DNA of 64,000 bases from Lentzea californiensis (GCF_024648825.1 NZ_JANBBE010000004.1:470799-534798); one strand, 5' to 3'. Shown: positions 1 to 16,483, numbered from the stretch's first letter. The notes: generated by a model from the letters alone, not told the origin. Numbers and translations: made by a program.

Positions 1-125
1 GCCACGAACCCGATGACCATGCCCCGCTTGCCGCGTCTCTCCCGGTTGAACTCGCGCTCGACCCGACGGCCCCAGTCGGCGTCGTTCAGGTCGGGATGAT
101 CTTCGATGCCCCCATGAAGACTCAC
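1..125 (-). CDS. Partial hypothetical protein (5' end only, runs off window)
   Basis: Reading the minus strand from a GTG at 125 gives an open frame to the window edge: 41 codons starting MSLHGGIEDHPDLNDADWGR, followed by an Arg/Lys-rich stretch and then MVIGFV, which looks like the start of a hydrophobic segment. The pattern (acidic, then basic, then hydrophobic) suggests a small single-pass membrane protein, but this is inference from a fragment. No Shine-Dalgarno sequence precedes the GTG. A TAGGCT hexamer lies about nine bases upstream, so the mRNA could be nearly leaderless. The gene is divergent from valS, with about 85 bases between the two starts. The family is not recognised. Confidence 0.5.
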   Translation of the reverse strand, partial: MSLHGGIEDHPDLNDADWGRRVEREFNRERRGKRGMVIGFV

Positions 126-210
126 GAGGCGGGGAGCCTAGAGGTTGGCCCGCTCGTTAGCAGGTATCTCGGTGTAAGTCGATAGCCAGCCCTCCGTAGA
201 CTTGCGTGCT

Positions 211-2859
<2,649 letters not shown>

Positions 2860-2864
2860 GAAAA

Positions 2865-4202
2865 GTGGAAACCAACCTCGACGAGTTCCTCGACGTCGAG
2901 AACGAGCTCAACCAGCGCTGGCCCGAGACCAAGCTCGAGCCGTCGCTGGATCGGATCAAGGCGCTCGCCCACGTGCTGGGCGACCCGCAGTCGTCCTACC
3001 CGGTCGTGCAGCTGACGGGCACGAACGGCAAGACGTCGACGTCGCGCATGGTCGATGCGCTCTTCACGCGCATCGGCCTGCGCACCGGCCGGTTCACGAG
3101 CCCGCACCTGCAGCTCGCGACCGAGCGGATCAGCATCGACAACCAGCCGATCTCGCCGGAGCGCTACGTCGAGGTCTACCGCGACATCGAGCCGTACGTC
3201 GCGATGGTGGACACCCGGTCCGAGATCCGGATGAGCAAGTTCGAGGTGCTCACCGGCATGGCGTACGCGGCCTTCGCGGAAGCGCCGGCGGATGTCGCCG
3301 TGGTCGAGGTCGGCATGGGCGGCACGTGGGACGCGACGTCCATCGTGGACACCCGTGTCGCCGTGCTCACCCCGATCGGCGTCGACCACACCGAGTACCT
3401 CGGCAACCGTCCCGAGGACATCGCGGTCGAGAAGTCCGGCATCATCAAGCCGGGCTCCGTCGCGATCGTCGCCGAGCAGACGCCCGAGGTCATGAGGGTG
3501 ATCCTGGAACGCGTCGCCGAGGTGGACGCGATGGTGGCCCGTTTCGGCAGCGAGTTCGGCGTCCTGTCGAGGGCCGTGGCCGTCGGCGGCCAGATGATCA
3601 CGTTGCAGGGCCTGGGCGGCGTCTACGAGGACATCTTCCTGCCGCTGCACGGCGAACACCAGGCGAAGAACGCGGCCCTGGCGCTGGCCGCCGTCGAGGC
3701 GTTCTTCGGCGCGGGCCCCGAGCGCAAGGTCGACATCGAGATGGTCCGCGAGGGCTTCGCCTCGGTCGTCACGCCGGGCCGCCTGGAGCGAGTCCGTTCC
3801 GCGCCCAACGTCTTCGTCGACGCCGCGCACAACCCGCACGGCGCCGCCGCGCTGGCTCGCGCGCTGGAGTCGGAGTTCGGCTTCCGCAAGCTGGTGGCCG
3901 TGGTCTCCGTCATGTCCGACAAGGACGCCGAGGGCATCCTCGCCGCGCTGGAGCCGGTCGTGCAGGAACTGGTGATCACCACCAACTCCTCGCCACGCGC
4001 CATGGACCCGGACGTGCTCGCCGGCCTGGCCGTCCCGATCTTCGGCGAGGACCGCTTCGAGGTGCGCCCCCGCCTCGTCGACGCCGTGGAGGAAGCCATT
4101 CACCTCATCGAGGACGAGCAGTCCGGCGGCGGCGTGATCATCACCGGTTCCGTCGTCACCGCGGGCGAGGCCCGCGCCCTGTTCGGAAAGGAGCCGGCAT
4201 GA
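2865..4202 (+). CDS. folC: Folylpolyglutamate synthase / dihydrofolate synthase
   Basis: Mur-ligase-like enzyme that adds glutamate to dihydropteroate and to reduced folates, 445 residues. The ATP-binding loop GTNGKTSTSR is near residue 51, followed by FTSPHLQLATERI (the SPHL signature), VEVGMGGTWDATS, and DAAHNPHGAAALA in the C-terminal ligase domain. The GTG at 2865 lies five bases after the valS stop. The A-rich spacer (AAGAAAA) is a weak ribosome site, suggesting translational coupling with valS. The stop overlaps the ATG of the next gene (ATGA). Downstream order matches the mycobacterial valS-folC-Rv2446c cluster. Confidence 0.95.
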   Translation: METNLDEFLDVENELNQRWPETKLEPSLDRIKALAHVLGDPQSSYPVVQLTGTNGKTSTSRMVDALFTRIGLRTGRFTSPHLQLATERISIDNQPISPERYVEVYRDIEPYVAMVDTRSEIRMSKFEVLTGMAYAAFAEAPADVAVVEVGMGGTWDATSIVDTRVAVLTPIGVDHTEYLGNRPEDIAVEKSGIIKPGSVAIVAEQTPEVMRVILERVAEVDAMVARFGSEFGVLSRAVAVGGQMITLQGLGGVYEDIFLPLHGEHQAKNAALALAAVEAFFGAGPERKVDIEMVREGFASVVTPGRLERVRSAPNVFVDAAHNPHGAAALARALESEFGFRKLVAVVSVMSDKDAEGILAALEPVVQELVITTNSSPRAMDPDVLAGLAVPIFGEDRFEVRPRLVDAVEEAIHLIEDEQSGGGVIITGSVVTAGEARALFGKEPA

Positions 4203-4591
4203 CCACCCCGGCCCCTCTGAAGAAAGACCCGATGAAGGCGTTCCGGGGCATCATGGCCGGAACGCTGATCCTCGAGGTCATCGTCGTGGCCCTGGCCCTG
4301 CCCGTGATCGCCAAGCTGCACGGCGGCGTCACGTCCCTGGTCGGCTGGGTCGCGTTCGGCTTCATCGCGGTGTTCATCGCGATGTGCGCCTTCGTCCGCA
4401 AGCCGTGGGCGATCGGCGCCGTCGTGGGCCTGCACGTGCTGCTGATCGCCAGCTGGCTGCTGCTGCCGGCGATGGGCGTGATCGGCGTGATCTTCGGGCT
4501 CGTCTGGGCGTACCTGCTGTGGCTGCGCAAGGACCTGCTCAAGCGCATGGCCGAGGGCCGTCTCCCGGCGCAGCAACAACAGCAGTCCTGA
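4199..4591 (+). CDS. DUF4233 family small integral membrane protein
   Basis: A 130-residue protein with four predicted membrane helices: MAGTLILEVIVVALALPVIA, a second in SLVGWVAFGFIAVFIAMCAF, a third in AIGAVVGLHVLLIASWLLLP, and a fourth in MGVIGVIFGLVWAYLLW. It ends in a polar tail with a run of glutamines. Its ATG overlaps the folC stop. Size, topology and position after folC match the DUF4233 proteins of Actinobacteria (Rv2446c-like). Function is unknown in the family; the tight coupling hints at a link to folate or translation, but nothing in the sequence shows it. Confidence 0.85.
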   Translation: MTTPAPLKKDPMKAFRGIMAGTLILEVIVVALALPVIAKLHGGVTSLVGWVAFGFIAVFIAMCAFVRKPWAIGAVVGLHVLLIASWLLLPAMGVIGVIFGLVWAYLLWLRKDLLKRMAEGRLPAQQQQQS

Positions 4592-4608
4592 CAGAGCGCG
4601 TTTCTGTG

Positions 4609-4651
4609 CAACGAACCCTCGCCGTCGCAATGCGACGGCGAGGGTTCGTTG
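4609..4651 (+). terminator. Long perfect hairpin terminator after the valS-folC operon
   Basis: A 21-base-pair uninterrupted stem (left arm CAACGAACCCTCGCCGTCGCA, 4609-4629) closes on a single A at 4630 and a matching right arm to 4651. The real loop must open a few pairs. There is no T-run, which is usual for actinobacterial intrinsic terminators. It starts 17 bases after the DUF4233 stop and separates this operon from the secretion genes. Confidence 0.85.
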
Positions 4652-4742
4652 TGTTCACCCGATCGTGCTTCGAAACCGGAACCGGTCCCGCGACCTGGCG
4701 CTATGCTGCTTGACGCACGAATCTGCGGGGAGGGCACGGGGG

Positions 4743-5039
4743 ATGAGCGGGATCAAGGTCGATCTGGAGACGCTGCGCGCTGCCATCAAGGAGTACGAGT
4801 CGATCAAGGACGAGCTGCAGATGGCTCGCCAGACCGGTGTCGTGCTGACCACGGTCCAGGGTGCCGGCAAGGACGCGCCGAGCCAGGTCTACGCGAACTG
4901 GGCGCGCGCCGCGGGTGAGGCGCACCAGAAGTCCAACGAGCAGCTCGCGGACACGTTGACCACCCGGATCGAGAACCTGAAAGCGACGCTGCGCCAGTAC
5001 GAGCAGACCGAGCAGGGCAACCGGGACAACCTCAAGTAG
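4743..5039 (+). CDS. WXG100-like type VII secretion substrate
   Basis: A 98-residue, all-helical acidic protein. The middle reads VYANWARAAGEAHQ, in the position of the WXG turn but with Arg in place of Gly. The C-terminal helix carries YEQTE, which fits the YxxxD/E export motif of ESX substrates. I start at the ATG at 4743 (MSGIKVDLETL), preceded by a G-rich ribosome site (GGGGAGGG at 4726-4733); earlier in-frame starts give an unlikely Cys/Arg-rich extension. It is followed closely by a DUF3558 lipoprotein, a PPE-like protein and an EspG-like protein, all compatible with ESX export. No EccB/C/D/E or mycosin core gene is in the window, so it would have to use a system encoded elsewhere. Confidence 0.75.
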   Translation: MSGIKVDLETLRAAIKEYESIKDELQMARQTGVVLTTVQGAGKDAPSQVYANWARAAGEAHQKSNEQLADTLTTRIENLKATLRQYEQTEQGNRDNLK

Positions 5040-5052
5040 AAGGACTGGGCTG

Positions 5053-5658
5053 TTGCGCATCCGAACCATCGTCGCCGGCACTGCCGCACTCGCGCTGCTG
5101 GCGGGTTGCGGTGACAGCGGTGGCACGGCCGGCACGCCGACCACAGCCGGCCAGCCGACCAGCAGTGGCAACGGCGGGGGAGCTCCCAAGATCGAGAACC
5201 CGCTCGACGTCAAGACCTTCGAAGCCGACCCGTGCAGTACGGTCACCCCGGCTCAGGTGGAAGCGTTCGGAATGCCCGGAGTCAGCGGCAGGGCGAACAA
5301 CACGGCACTCGGAACGGCCTGCATCTGGCTCGGAGCGAGCACCGCGGCGAAGATGGCCCCAGGGGTCGCGTTCCTCCCGGAAGGCACGAACCTCTCCACC
5401 ATCGTCCCGAACAAGGACAACACCTACAAAGCTTTCGAGCCGCAGCCGGCCATCCAGGGCTACCCCACCTACATCGCTCTCGTGTCGGATGCCCGCGCCA
5501 ACGGTGACTGCGACCTGCTCGTCGGCGTGTCCGACGACAAAGCCCTCACCTTCACCTTCCAGAGCGACAAAGGCAGTCCGAAGTTCGCAGACCCGTGTGC
5601 TGGGATCACCGAGTTCGCGAACCTCGCCATCACCACGATGAAGGCAGGTGCGAAATGA
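5053..5658 (+). CDS. DUF3558-type secreted lipoprotein
   Basis: A 201-residue exported lipoprotein with a short basic start (MRIRT), a hydrophobic core and the lipobox LLAGC, so Cys19 would be lipidated. A Gly/Ser/Thr-rich linker follows, then a folded domain with paired cysteines (DPCSTVTPAQ, TACIWLG, GDCDLLVG, DPCAGITEFA) typical of DUF3558 proteins of Actinobacteria. The start is a TTG at 5053, 13 bases after the upstream stop; AGAAGGA just upstream serves as ribosome site. The stop overlaps the next ATG. DUF3558 lipoproteins are often found next to ESX-type substrate genes in Pseudonocardiaceae. Their role is unknown. Confidence 0.8.
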   Translation: MRIRTIVAGTAALALLAGCGDSGGTAGTPTTAGQPTSSGNGGGAPKIENPLDVKTFEADPCSTVTPAQVEAFGMPGVSGRANNTALGTACIWLGASTAAKMAPGVAFLPEGTNLSTIVPNKDNTYKAFEPQPAIQGYPTYIALVSDARANGDCDLLVGVSDDKALTFTFQSDKGSPKFADPCAGITEFANLAITTMKAGAK

Positions 5659-6968
5659 CCAGGCCCGCGCCCAGCTGTTTCACCGAGGACAACACGCGCG
5701 CCGAGGGCTTCTCGGGAGCACAGATCTACTCCCAGATGCATGGTGGCCCTGGTACCGCGTCGGCGAACGCCGCCGCCACTGCGGCCGCCGGACTGGGGCG
5801 TGACTACGCCGGCATCGAGGCCAGGCTCAAGCGGGTCGGCGAGACGCTGGGCGAAGCGTGGACGGGTGCGAGCGCGAGTGCCGCTCAGGCTGCCGCGAAC
5901 CCGATCAACCAGGCCATGGTCCAGATGCAGGACGCGCTTAGGCAGGCCGACCACTCCATCTCGAACCAGGTCTACCAGTTCACCCTGAACAAGAACCAGC
6001 TCAAGGACATGCCGGCGTCCAAGCCGGACACGAACTTCTGGGACGACGCGACCCCCTGGGACACCGACACCGAGGACAAGGTCAACGGCTACAACGCCGA
6101 GGAGAAGCACAACCGCGAGGTCTACAAGGAGTTCCAGAGCGCCAGCAACACCAACCGCGGTGAGCTGCCCAAGGAGTTCCCCGGCGTCACGACCGACAGC
6201 CTCGTGGTCGAGATCGCCGAAACCGGTGGCCACAACGGTGAAGAGAAGACGTCGAAAAACACGACGAACACGCGGACGTCGAGCACTTCGACCAGCTCCT
6301 CGACCAGCACGCCGCAGAGCACGGTCGGCACCCCGTGGACCGTGCCGACCACCAACGGCGACCAGACGACCACGAGTTCGTCCGACAACACGAACACCAG
6401 CAACACCAACACCGGCAAGCCCGGCGTCGACAACCTCACCGGCAAGCCCCCGGTCGGCAGCGTGATCGACCGGCCGGGCAACACGGGACTCCCGCCCATC
6501 GGCGTGCCCGTCCGCCCGAACACCGGCGGTCCGAAGGGCCCCGGCGGTCCGAACGGTCCCGGTGGCCCAGGCGGCAGTGGCCGTGGCGGCCCCGGAGGCC
6601 CCGGTGCAGGCGGCAAGTTCGGCGGCCCAGGTGGCGGCGCCGGCGGTGCCGGAGGCAAGTTCGGTGGCGGCGGCCTCGGTGGCAGCAGCGCGGCGGCCGG
6701 TGGCACGGCGGCCCAGCAACCCGGTGGCAAGGCCGGGGTGTTCGGCGGCATGGGCGAGACCGGGCAGAACGCTGCCCGCGGTGGCGCGGCGGGTGCGGCC
6801 GGACGCGGCGGCGCGGCCGGCATGGGTGGGATGGGCGGTCAGGGGCAGAAGGGTCAGGGCGAGGACGACCTGGAGCACAAGTCCGCCGACTACCTCATCA
6901 CCGAGGAGAACACGAACGAGATCATCGGCGACATGCCGATGGTCGCACCGCCGACGATCGGGGGCTGA
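5655..6968 (+). CDS. PPE-like / WXG-domain protein with Pro-Gly-rich tail
   Basis: 437 residues. Residues 1-130 are an Ala-rich helical hairpin containing EAWTGASASAA, a WxG motif at about 69-71. A Thr/Ser/Asn-rich linker (about 200-270) and a long Gly/Pro/Ala-rich region (about 270-400) follow. The C-terminus is acidic and contains YLITEENTNEIIGD, a YxxxE export motif. This is the layout of PPE-like type VII substrates: folded N-domain, low-complexity tail, C-terminal signal. Its ATG overlaps the lipoprotein stop, and the EspG-like gene starts one base after its own stop, which fits PPE proteins needing an EspG chaperone. Actual secretion is inference. Confidence 0.7.
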   Translation: MTRPAPSCFTEDNTRAEGFSGAQIYSQMHGGPGTASANAAATAAAGLGRDYAGIEARLKRVGETLGEAWTGASASAAQAAANPINQAMVQMQDALRQADHSISNQVYQFTLNKNQLKDMPASKPDTNFWDDATPWDTDTEDKVNGYNAEEKHNREVYKEFQSASNTNRGELPKEFPGVTTDSLVVEIAETGGHNGEEKTSKNTTNTRTSSTSTSSSTSTPQSTVGTPWTVPTTNGDQTTTSSSDNTNTSNTNTGKPGVDNLTGKPPVGSVIDRPGNTGLPPIGVPVRPNTGGPKGPGGPNGPGGPGGSGRGGPGGPGAGGKFGGPGGGAGGAGGKFGGGGLGGSSAAAGGTAAQQPGGKAGVFGGMGETGQNAARGGAAGAAGRGGAAGMGGMGGQGQKGQGEDDLEHKSADYLITEENTNEIIGDMPMVAPPTIGG

Positions 6969-6969
6969 C

Positions 6970-7668
6970 GTGCTTCGGTCGTCGATCCAACTGTCCGACC
7001 TCGCCTTCGACGTGTTGTGGAAGCAGGAGAAGCTGGGGCAGTACCACCCCGCGCTCTCCGTCGATTCGCCCGGTGAGACCGAGGACGAACGCGCGCTCAT
7101 CGAGCGCGACGTCATCGGCGAGCTGCGGCGGGTCGGGCTCGACCACCCGGACGTCCGGGGCACGCTGCACCTGATCGCCAAGGCGGATCACGACTACTCG
7201 GCCTGGATCGCGGTCACGCCGAACGAGACCAAGCCCGTGGTGGTCGCGGCGAACTCGCAGCACGGTGTGCTCGCCCTGCACGACAACGGGTTCGTGCAGC
7301 TGCACCCGATCCGGCCGGACAACGCGCCGGAGGTCCTCGCGATGCAGTTGCCGGACGTTCCGGCGGGCCGCGGCGCGTCGATCAACGTGCACGAGTCCGA
7401 GATCAACCTGCACCAGCCGGGCAAGGCGTCGCCGTCGATCTCGCTGCGCCAGCTGCTCGCCCAGCCCCGCAACGGCACGGCGAAGCTGTACGCGGCGAAG
7501 CGCAACGGCGAGGGCAGGCAGCGCGCCAAGACGTTCCTCACCACGATCGACTTCGAGGACGGCCGCTGGCTCGTGGTCAAGTACACCGACCAGAACCAGC
7601 AGACGTGGGTGCACGCCACCCCGGCGTCGCGCCAGATCATCACCGACTGGCTCAAGCGCCTGACGTAG
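6970..7668 (+). CDS. EspG-family ESX secretion-associated chaperone
   Basis: A 232-residue soluble protein without a signal peptide. It starts at a GTG at 6970, one base after the PPE-like gene stops, and opens LRSSIQLSDLAFDVLWKQEKLGQYHPAL; the pattern (L)SxxAFDVLWExxxLGxxPxxL is typical of EspG-like proteins in Actinobacteria. The rest alternates beta-strand and helix (DYSAWIAVTP, GVLALHDNGFVQL, DGRWLVVKYTD), ending in a WLKRL helix. EspG proteins hold PPE proteins in soluble form and deliver them to the ESX ATPase; the immediate neighbour is such a candidate client. Family assignment comes from sequence pattern and context. Confidence 0.75.
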   Translation: MLRSSIQLSDLAFDVLWKQEKLGQYHPALSVDSPGETEDERALIERDVIGELRRVGLDHPDVRGTLHLIAKADHDYSAWIAVTPNETKPVVVAANSQHGVLALHDNGFVQLHPIRPDNAPEVLAMQLPDVPAGRGASINVHESEINLHQPGKASPSISLRQLLAQPRNGTAKLYAAKRNGEGRQRAKTFLTTIDFEDGRWLVVKYTDQNQQTWVHATPASRQIITDWLKRLT

Positions 7669-7712
7669 TCGGATTTACCACCACCTAACCGGACTGCACC
7701 AGCGTCGCGGCT

Positions 7713-8141
7713 GTGAGAAAGCCATTCGCCATCGCCGCCGCACTGGCCGCGACGCTGCTGTCCGTCGGTCTGAGCTCCGGCACCGCCCACGCCGAGACCG
7801 TCCCCGGTTGTGCCTCCGCCAAGCAGATCGGCACCACGGGCCACGTGAAGTACCAGGGCGCGACCATCGCGTCGGTCAAGCAGTTCGCCGGGTGCGGCAA
7901 GAACTACGCCTACACCTGGGTCTGGGACTCCTACGCCAAGAGCCACTCCTACCGCGTCTCGAACTGGATCGCGGTGATCGAGAACGGTGAGGAGTACCCG
8001 CGCGGCGGAGGCGAGGCCGCGAACAGGCAGGAGCTGTGGGGCGCCGGAGCGGCCACGCTCAACAAGTGCACCCGCGCGGTCGCCAGCGTCACCGTCCCCG
8101 GCGGCGGCTACGTGAGCGGCTGGACCGACCTGCGCTGCTGA
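7713..8141 (+). CDS. Small secreted protein of unknown function
   Basis: A 142-residue protein with a clear Sec signal peptide (MRKPFAIAAALAATLLSVGL, then SSGTAHA before AETVPGC), so cleavage is expected near residue 27. The mature part of about 115 residues has four cysteines (VPGCASA, FAGCGKN, LNKCTRA, C-terminal LRC), probably forming two disulfides, and is rich in Tyr/Trp. The start is a GTG at 7713. It stands alone between the EspG-like gene and phoD, with 44 and 51 base gaps. I do not recognise a family. Confidence 0.75.
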   Translation: MRKPFAIAAALAATLLSVGLSSGTAHAETVPGCASAKQIGTTGHVKYQGATIASVKQFAGCGKNYAYTWVWDSYAKSHSYRVSNWIAVIENGEEYPRGGGEAANRQELWGAGAATLNKCTRAVASVTVPGGGYVSGWTDLRC

Positions 8142-8192
8142 AGTTCACCTCGGGTTTCAGCACCGGCCAGAACCGGCGACTAGAAACCGCAC

Positions 8193-9701
8193 ATGACCTT
8201 CGACCGTCGTACGTTGTTCAAGGCAGGCGCACTCGGTACGGCCGCGGCGCTGGTGCCCTCGGGCATCAGCCTCGCGAAGTCCGGCCGCCCGATCCTCACC
8301 CACGGTGTGCAGTCCGGCGACGTCACCTGGGACGGCGGCATCGTGTGGACGCGCGCCGACCGTCCCTCGCGGATGTTCGTCGAGGTGTCCAACGACCCGA
8401 GGTTCCGCCTCTCACGCCGCGTTCGCGGCCCGTTGCTCACCCCGGAGACGGGTGGCACCGGGCAGGTCCGGGTGTCGAGCCTGTTGCCCGGCCGTCCCGC
8501 CTACTACCGCGTCACGGCCGAGGACCTGCACGGCCGGGCCTGCAGCGCACCCGTCACGGGCAGCTTCACCACCGCCCCGCTCGGCCGCGACGACGTGCGG
8601 TTCGTGTGGTCCGGCGACGTCGCGGGCCAGGGCTGGGGCATCAACCCCGACATCGGCGGCATGCCGATCTTCAAGGCGATGGCCGACCGCGGGCCCGACT
8701 TCTTCATCCACAGCGGCGACAGCGTCTACTCCGACGGCCCGATGCAGGCGAGCGTGACGCTCCCGGACGGCCGGGTCTGGCGCAACGTCGTCACGCCCGA
8801 GAAGTCCAAAGTGGCCGAAACGCTCGACGAGTACCGCGGCCAGTTCGCCTACAACTTCCTCGACGACAACGTGAAGCGCTTCGCCTCCCAGGTGCCGGTC
8901 TTCGCGCAGTGGGACGACCACGAGGTCACGAACAACTGGTATCCGGGTGAGATCCTCGAGAGCCCGCTCTACACCGAGAAGCGCGTGGACGTGCTGGCGC
9001 AGCGGGCTTTCCAGGCGTTCCACGAGTGGATGCCGATCGACCAGAAGCGCGCGGTGGACGGTCGCGTCTACCGGAAGTTCTCCTACGGCCGCAACGTCGA
9101 GATCTTCGTGCTCGACATGCGCACCTACAAGGACAGGAACACCTCGCCCAAGGACAAGCCGGGTGTCGTCCTCGGCGCCCAGCAGGCGAAGTGGCTCGTC
9201 GACGGGCTCAGCCGCAGCACCGCCACCTGGAAGATCATCGCGGCGGACCTGCCCATCGGCCTGACCGTGCCGGACGGTACCGACATCGAGGGTGTCGCGA
9301 ACGGCCTGCCCGGCGCGCCCAACGGCCGTGAGCACGAGATCGCGTGGGTGCTCAGGGAACTCAAGCGCCGCCGCGTCAAGAACACCGTGTGGCTCACGGC
9401 GGACGTCCACTACACCGCCGCGCACCACTACTCGCCCGACCGCGCGGCCGTGGGCGACTTCGACCCGTTCTGGGAGTTCGTGTCCGGTCCGCTGCACGCC
9501 GGTGCGTTCGGCCCGAACACGCTCGACCCGACGTTCGGTCCGCAGGCCGTGTTCGTGCACGCCCCGCCCGCCGCCAACACCTCGCCGCTGGACGGGTTCC
9601 AGCACTTCGGCGAGGTCAAGGCCTCGCAGCACGAGCTCACGGTGTGGCTGCGTGACGCGACCGGCACCTCCCTCTGGTCCAAAACCCTCAGGGCCGCCTG
9701 A
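8193..9701 (+). CDS. phoD: Alkaline phosphatase D, Tat-exported
   Basis: A 502-residue metallo-phosphatase/phosphodiesterase of the PhoD family. The N-terminus MTFDRRTLFKAGALGTAAAL is a Tat signal (RRTLFK). An Ig-like N-terminal domain follows (HGVQSGDVTWDGGIVWTRAD), then the catalytic domain with SGDVAGQ, HSGDSVYSDGP, WDDHEVTNNW, a TADVHYTAAHHY stretch and FWEFVSGPLHAG. These are the metal-binding Asp/His motifs of the family. It probably releases phosphate from phosphoesters or teichoic-acid-like polymers outside the cell. It starts at the ATG at 8193. No PHO-box-like repeat is evident in the 51-base upstream gap. Confidence 0.92.
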   Translation: MTFDRRTLFKAGALGTAAALVPSGISLAKSGRPILTHGVQSGDVTWDGGIVWTRADRPSRMFVEVSNDPRFRLSRRVRGPLLTPETGGTGQVRVSSLLPGRPAYYRVTAEDLHGRACSAPVTGSFTTAPLGRDDVRFVWSGDVAGQGWGINPDIGGMPIFKAMADRGPDFFIHSGDSVYSDGPMQASVTLPDGRVWRNVVTPEKSKVAETLDEYRGQFAYNFLDDNVKRFASQVPVFAQWDDHEVTNNWYPGEILESPLYTEKRVDVLAQRAFQAFHEWMPIDQKRAVDGRVYRKFSYGRNVEIFVLDMRTYKDRNTSPKDKPGVVLGAQQAKWLVDGLSRSTATWKIIAADLPIGLTVPDGTDIEGVANGLPGAPNGREHEIAWVLRELKRRRVKNTVWLTADVHYTAAHHYSPDRAAVGDFDPFWEFVSGPLHAGAFGPNTLDPTFGPQAVFVHAPPAANTSPLDGFQHFGEVKASQHELTVWLRDATGTSLWSKTLRAA

Positions 9702-9722
9702 CGGGAGTCGTAGGGTCGGTGG

Positions 9723-10967
9723 GTGCCCATCTCGTTCGACACCACCGGCTTCCGTCAGCTCGACCAGAACACCTGGCAGCACCCCAGCGGTGACCAGGCC
9801 GAACTGGCCTACTACGGCCTGGTCCCCGACCTCCCGGCCGGGCTGGACGACCTGCCGAGGCTCAGGCACGACCTCGCCCTGATCCACGGCGAGACCGGCT
9901 GCCTGATCGAGGCCCACGTCGTCCAGCTCGGAGGGGCACCTGCGCTGCTGCGGATCGTCAAGCTGCCGCTGCCGAACCAGCCGAACGGGCAGGTGTTCGT
10001 CGGCTCCTTCACCATCCCCAAGGAGAACTGCAGCGCCGTGTTGCAGCTCGGCGCGGTGGAACGCGGCATGACGGGCACGCGGGAGGCCATCCTCGCGTCC
10101 GAGCTCGGGTTCCAGAGCTGGGCCAAGCCGCACCCGTACGCGCCTGAGCTCGAAGGCGTGCTGCCGTTCCACGCGGGCGACGATCCCCGCCACGACGTGA
10201 GGTTCCCCGACCACCCGTTGTCGCGCGTGCGGGCGTGGGCACATCACGTGGTCCGCACGGCACGGGTGGATCCGGGGTTCGCTTCGCTGCCGCCGTTCCG
10301 GGTGCAGGCGCCGCCACCCCCGGTCGCGCCTGGTCAGAGCCTCATCACGGCGCTGCCGAGCCTGCCGGTCAGGGACTTCATCGGGTTGCAGATCGGCGAG
10401 CAGACGACGTACTGGCGGATCACGGACCCGAAGCTCGGGGAGATGCTCGGCCGCGGGCTCATGGGCCGGTCGCCGCTCGCCGAGACCCGGTTCCGCGACA
10501 TGCTCCTCATCGACGTCGAGACCGGCGAAGCGATGATCCCCGACCGCTTCACCACCAACGGCCAGATGACCGCGCACGGCACGCGCCTGCAGCAAGTCAC
10601 GCTGCCCGAGGCCAACGCGGCGCTCTCCGACGACGACGTCATGGACGCCTTCAAGTGGGCCGGCCGGATGGCGGGGGCGGCGGCGGAACGCGGTGAGTTC
10701 CTGTCCCTGGAACCGATCGAGAACCAGGGCGAGCAGGCCGATCCGCACATCCTGCTGGCCGTGCAGCCGCACGAGGGGCAGCAGATGGTCATCGCCCAGT
10801 TCTCGCCGCCGCCGACCGAGGGGCCGTTGGCCGGCTCGCCGAGCCGAAGCGCACCCGCGACGGCTGAGTCGGTCGAGGGCATCGGCGTGATCGCCGGGCT
10901 CGCGGTCAACGAATGGCGCTCACATCCGCTGCGGATGGCGATCACCTACCGGCGTCCGGCAGGCTGA
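9723..10967 (+). CDS. Hypothetical protein, 414 residues
   Basis: A cytoplasmic-looking protein with no signal peptide or membrane helix and no family I recognise. It begins at a GTG (MPISFDTTGFRQLDQNTWQHP) and has two apparent halves joined near a Pro-rich linker (VQAPPPPVAPGQ, around residues 197-210). The first half contains HGETGCLIEAHVVQLGGAPALLRIVKLPLP; the second contains IGLQIGEQTTYWRITDPKLGEMLGRGL. It starts 21 bases after phoD, so it may share its transcript. The stop codon abuts the first operator-like site of the amylopullulanase. Confidence 0.6.
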   Translation: MPISFDTTGFRQLDQNTWQHPSGDQAELAYYGLVPDLPAGLDDLPRLRHDLALIHGETGCLIEAHVVQLGGAPALLRIVKLPLPNQPNGQVFVGSFTIPKENCSAVLQLGAVERGMTGTREAILASELGFQSWAKPHPYAPELEGVLPFHAGDDPRHDVRFPDHPLSRVRAWAHHVVRTARVDPGFASLPPFRVQAPPPPVAPGQSLITALPSLPVRDFIGLQIGEQTTYWRITDPKLGEMLGRGLMGRSPLAETRFRDMLLIDVETGEAMIPDRFTTNGQMTAHGTRLQQVTLPEANAALSDDDVMDAFKWAGRMAGAAAERGEFLSLEPIENQGEQADPHILLAVQPHEGQQMVIAQFSPPPTEGPLAGSPSRSAPATAESVEGIGVIAGLAVNEWRSHPLRMAITYRRPAG

Positions 10968-10968
10968 T

Positions 10969-11047
10969 TGCAAACATTTGCGGTGCTCGACGTATTGTTT
11001 CCCGCTGTTTGTCGTGGTTTCGTGCAGCAACCCTGCAAGAGTTTGCG
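10969..11047 (+). promoter_or_regulatory. Two operator-like sites ahead of the amylopullulanase gene
   Basis: TGCAAACATTTGCG (10969-10982) and TGCAAGAGTTTGCG (11034-11047) are two copies of one imperfect palindrome, 65 bases apart, fitting TGCAARANTTTGCG. Sites built on TTGCAA/TTGCRA halves are known targets of LacI/GalR-type MalR repressors of maltose and starch genes in Streptomyces. The second copy lies just before the ribosome site AAGGAGG (11050-11056). Sequence and position are seen; the repressor identity is inference. Confidence 0.6.
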
Positions 11048-11061
11048 ACAAGGAGGTCGCG

Positions 11062-16456
<5,395 letters not shown>

Positions 16457-16461
<5 letters not shown>

Positions 16462-16483
16462 TCCCGCTGAGAAATAGTTTTGT
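16457..16483 (+). promoter_or_regulatory. MarR operator-like elements, upstream copy
   Basis: GATAGTCCCG (16457-16466, overlapping the amylopullulanase stop) and ATAGTTTTGT (16474-16483) both recur at 16998-17007 and, inverted, at 17008-17017 ahead of the MFS gene. Shared elements on both sides of marR suggest the repressor controls itself and the pump. Confidence 0.55.
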
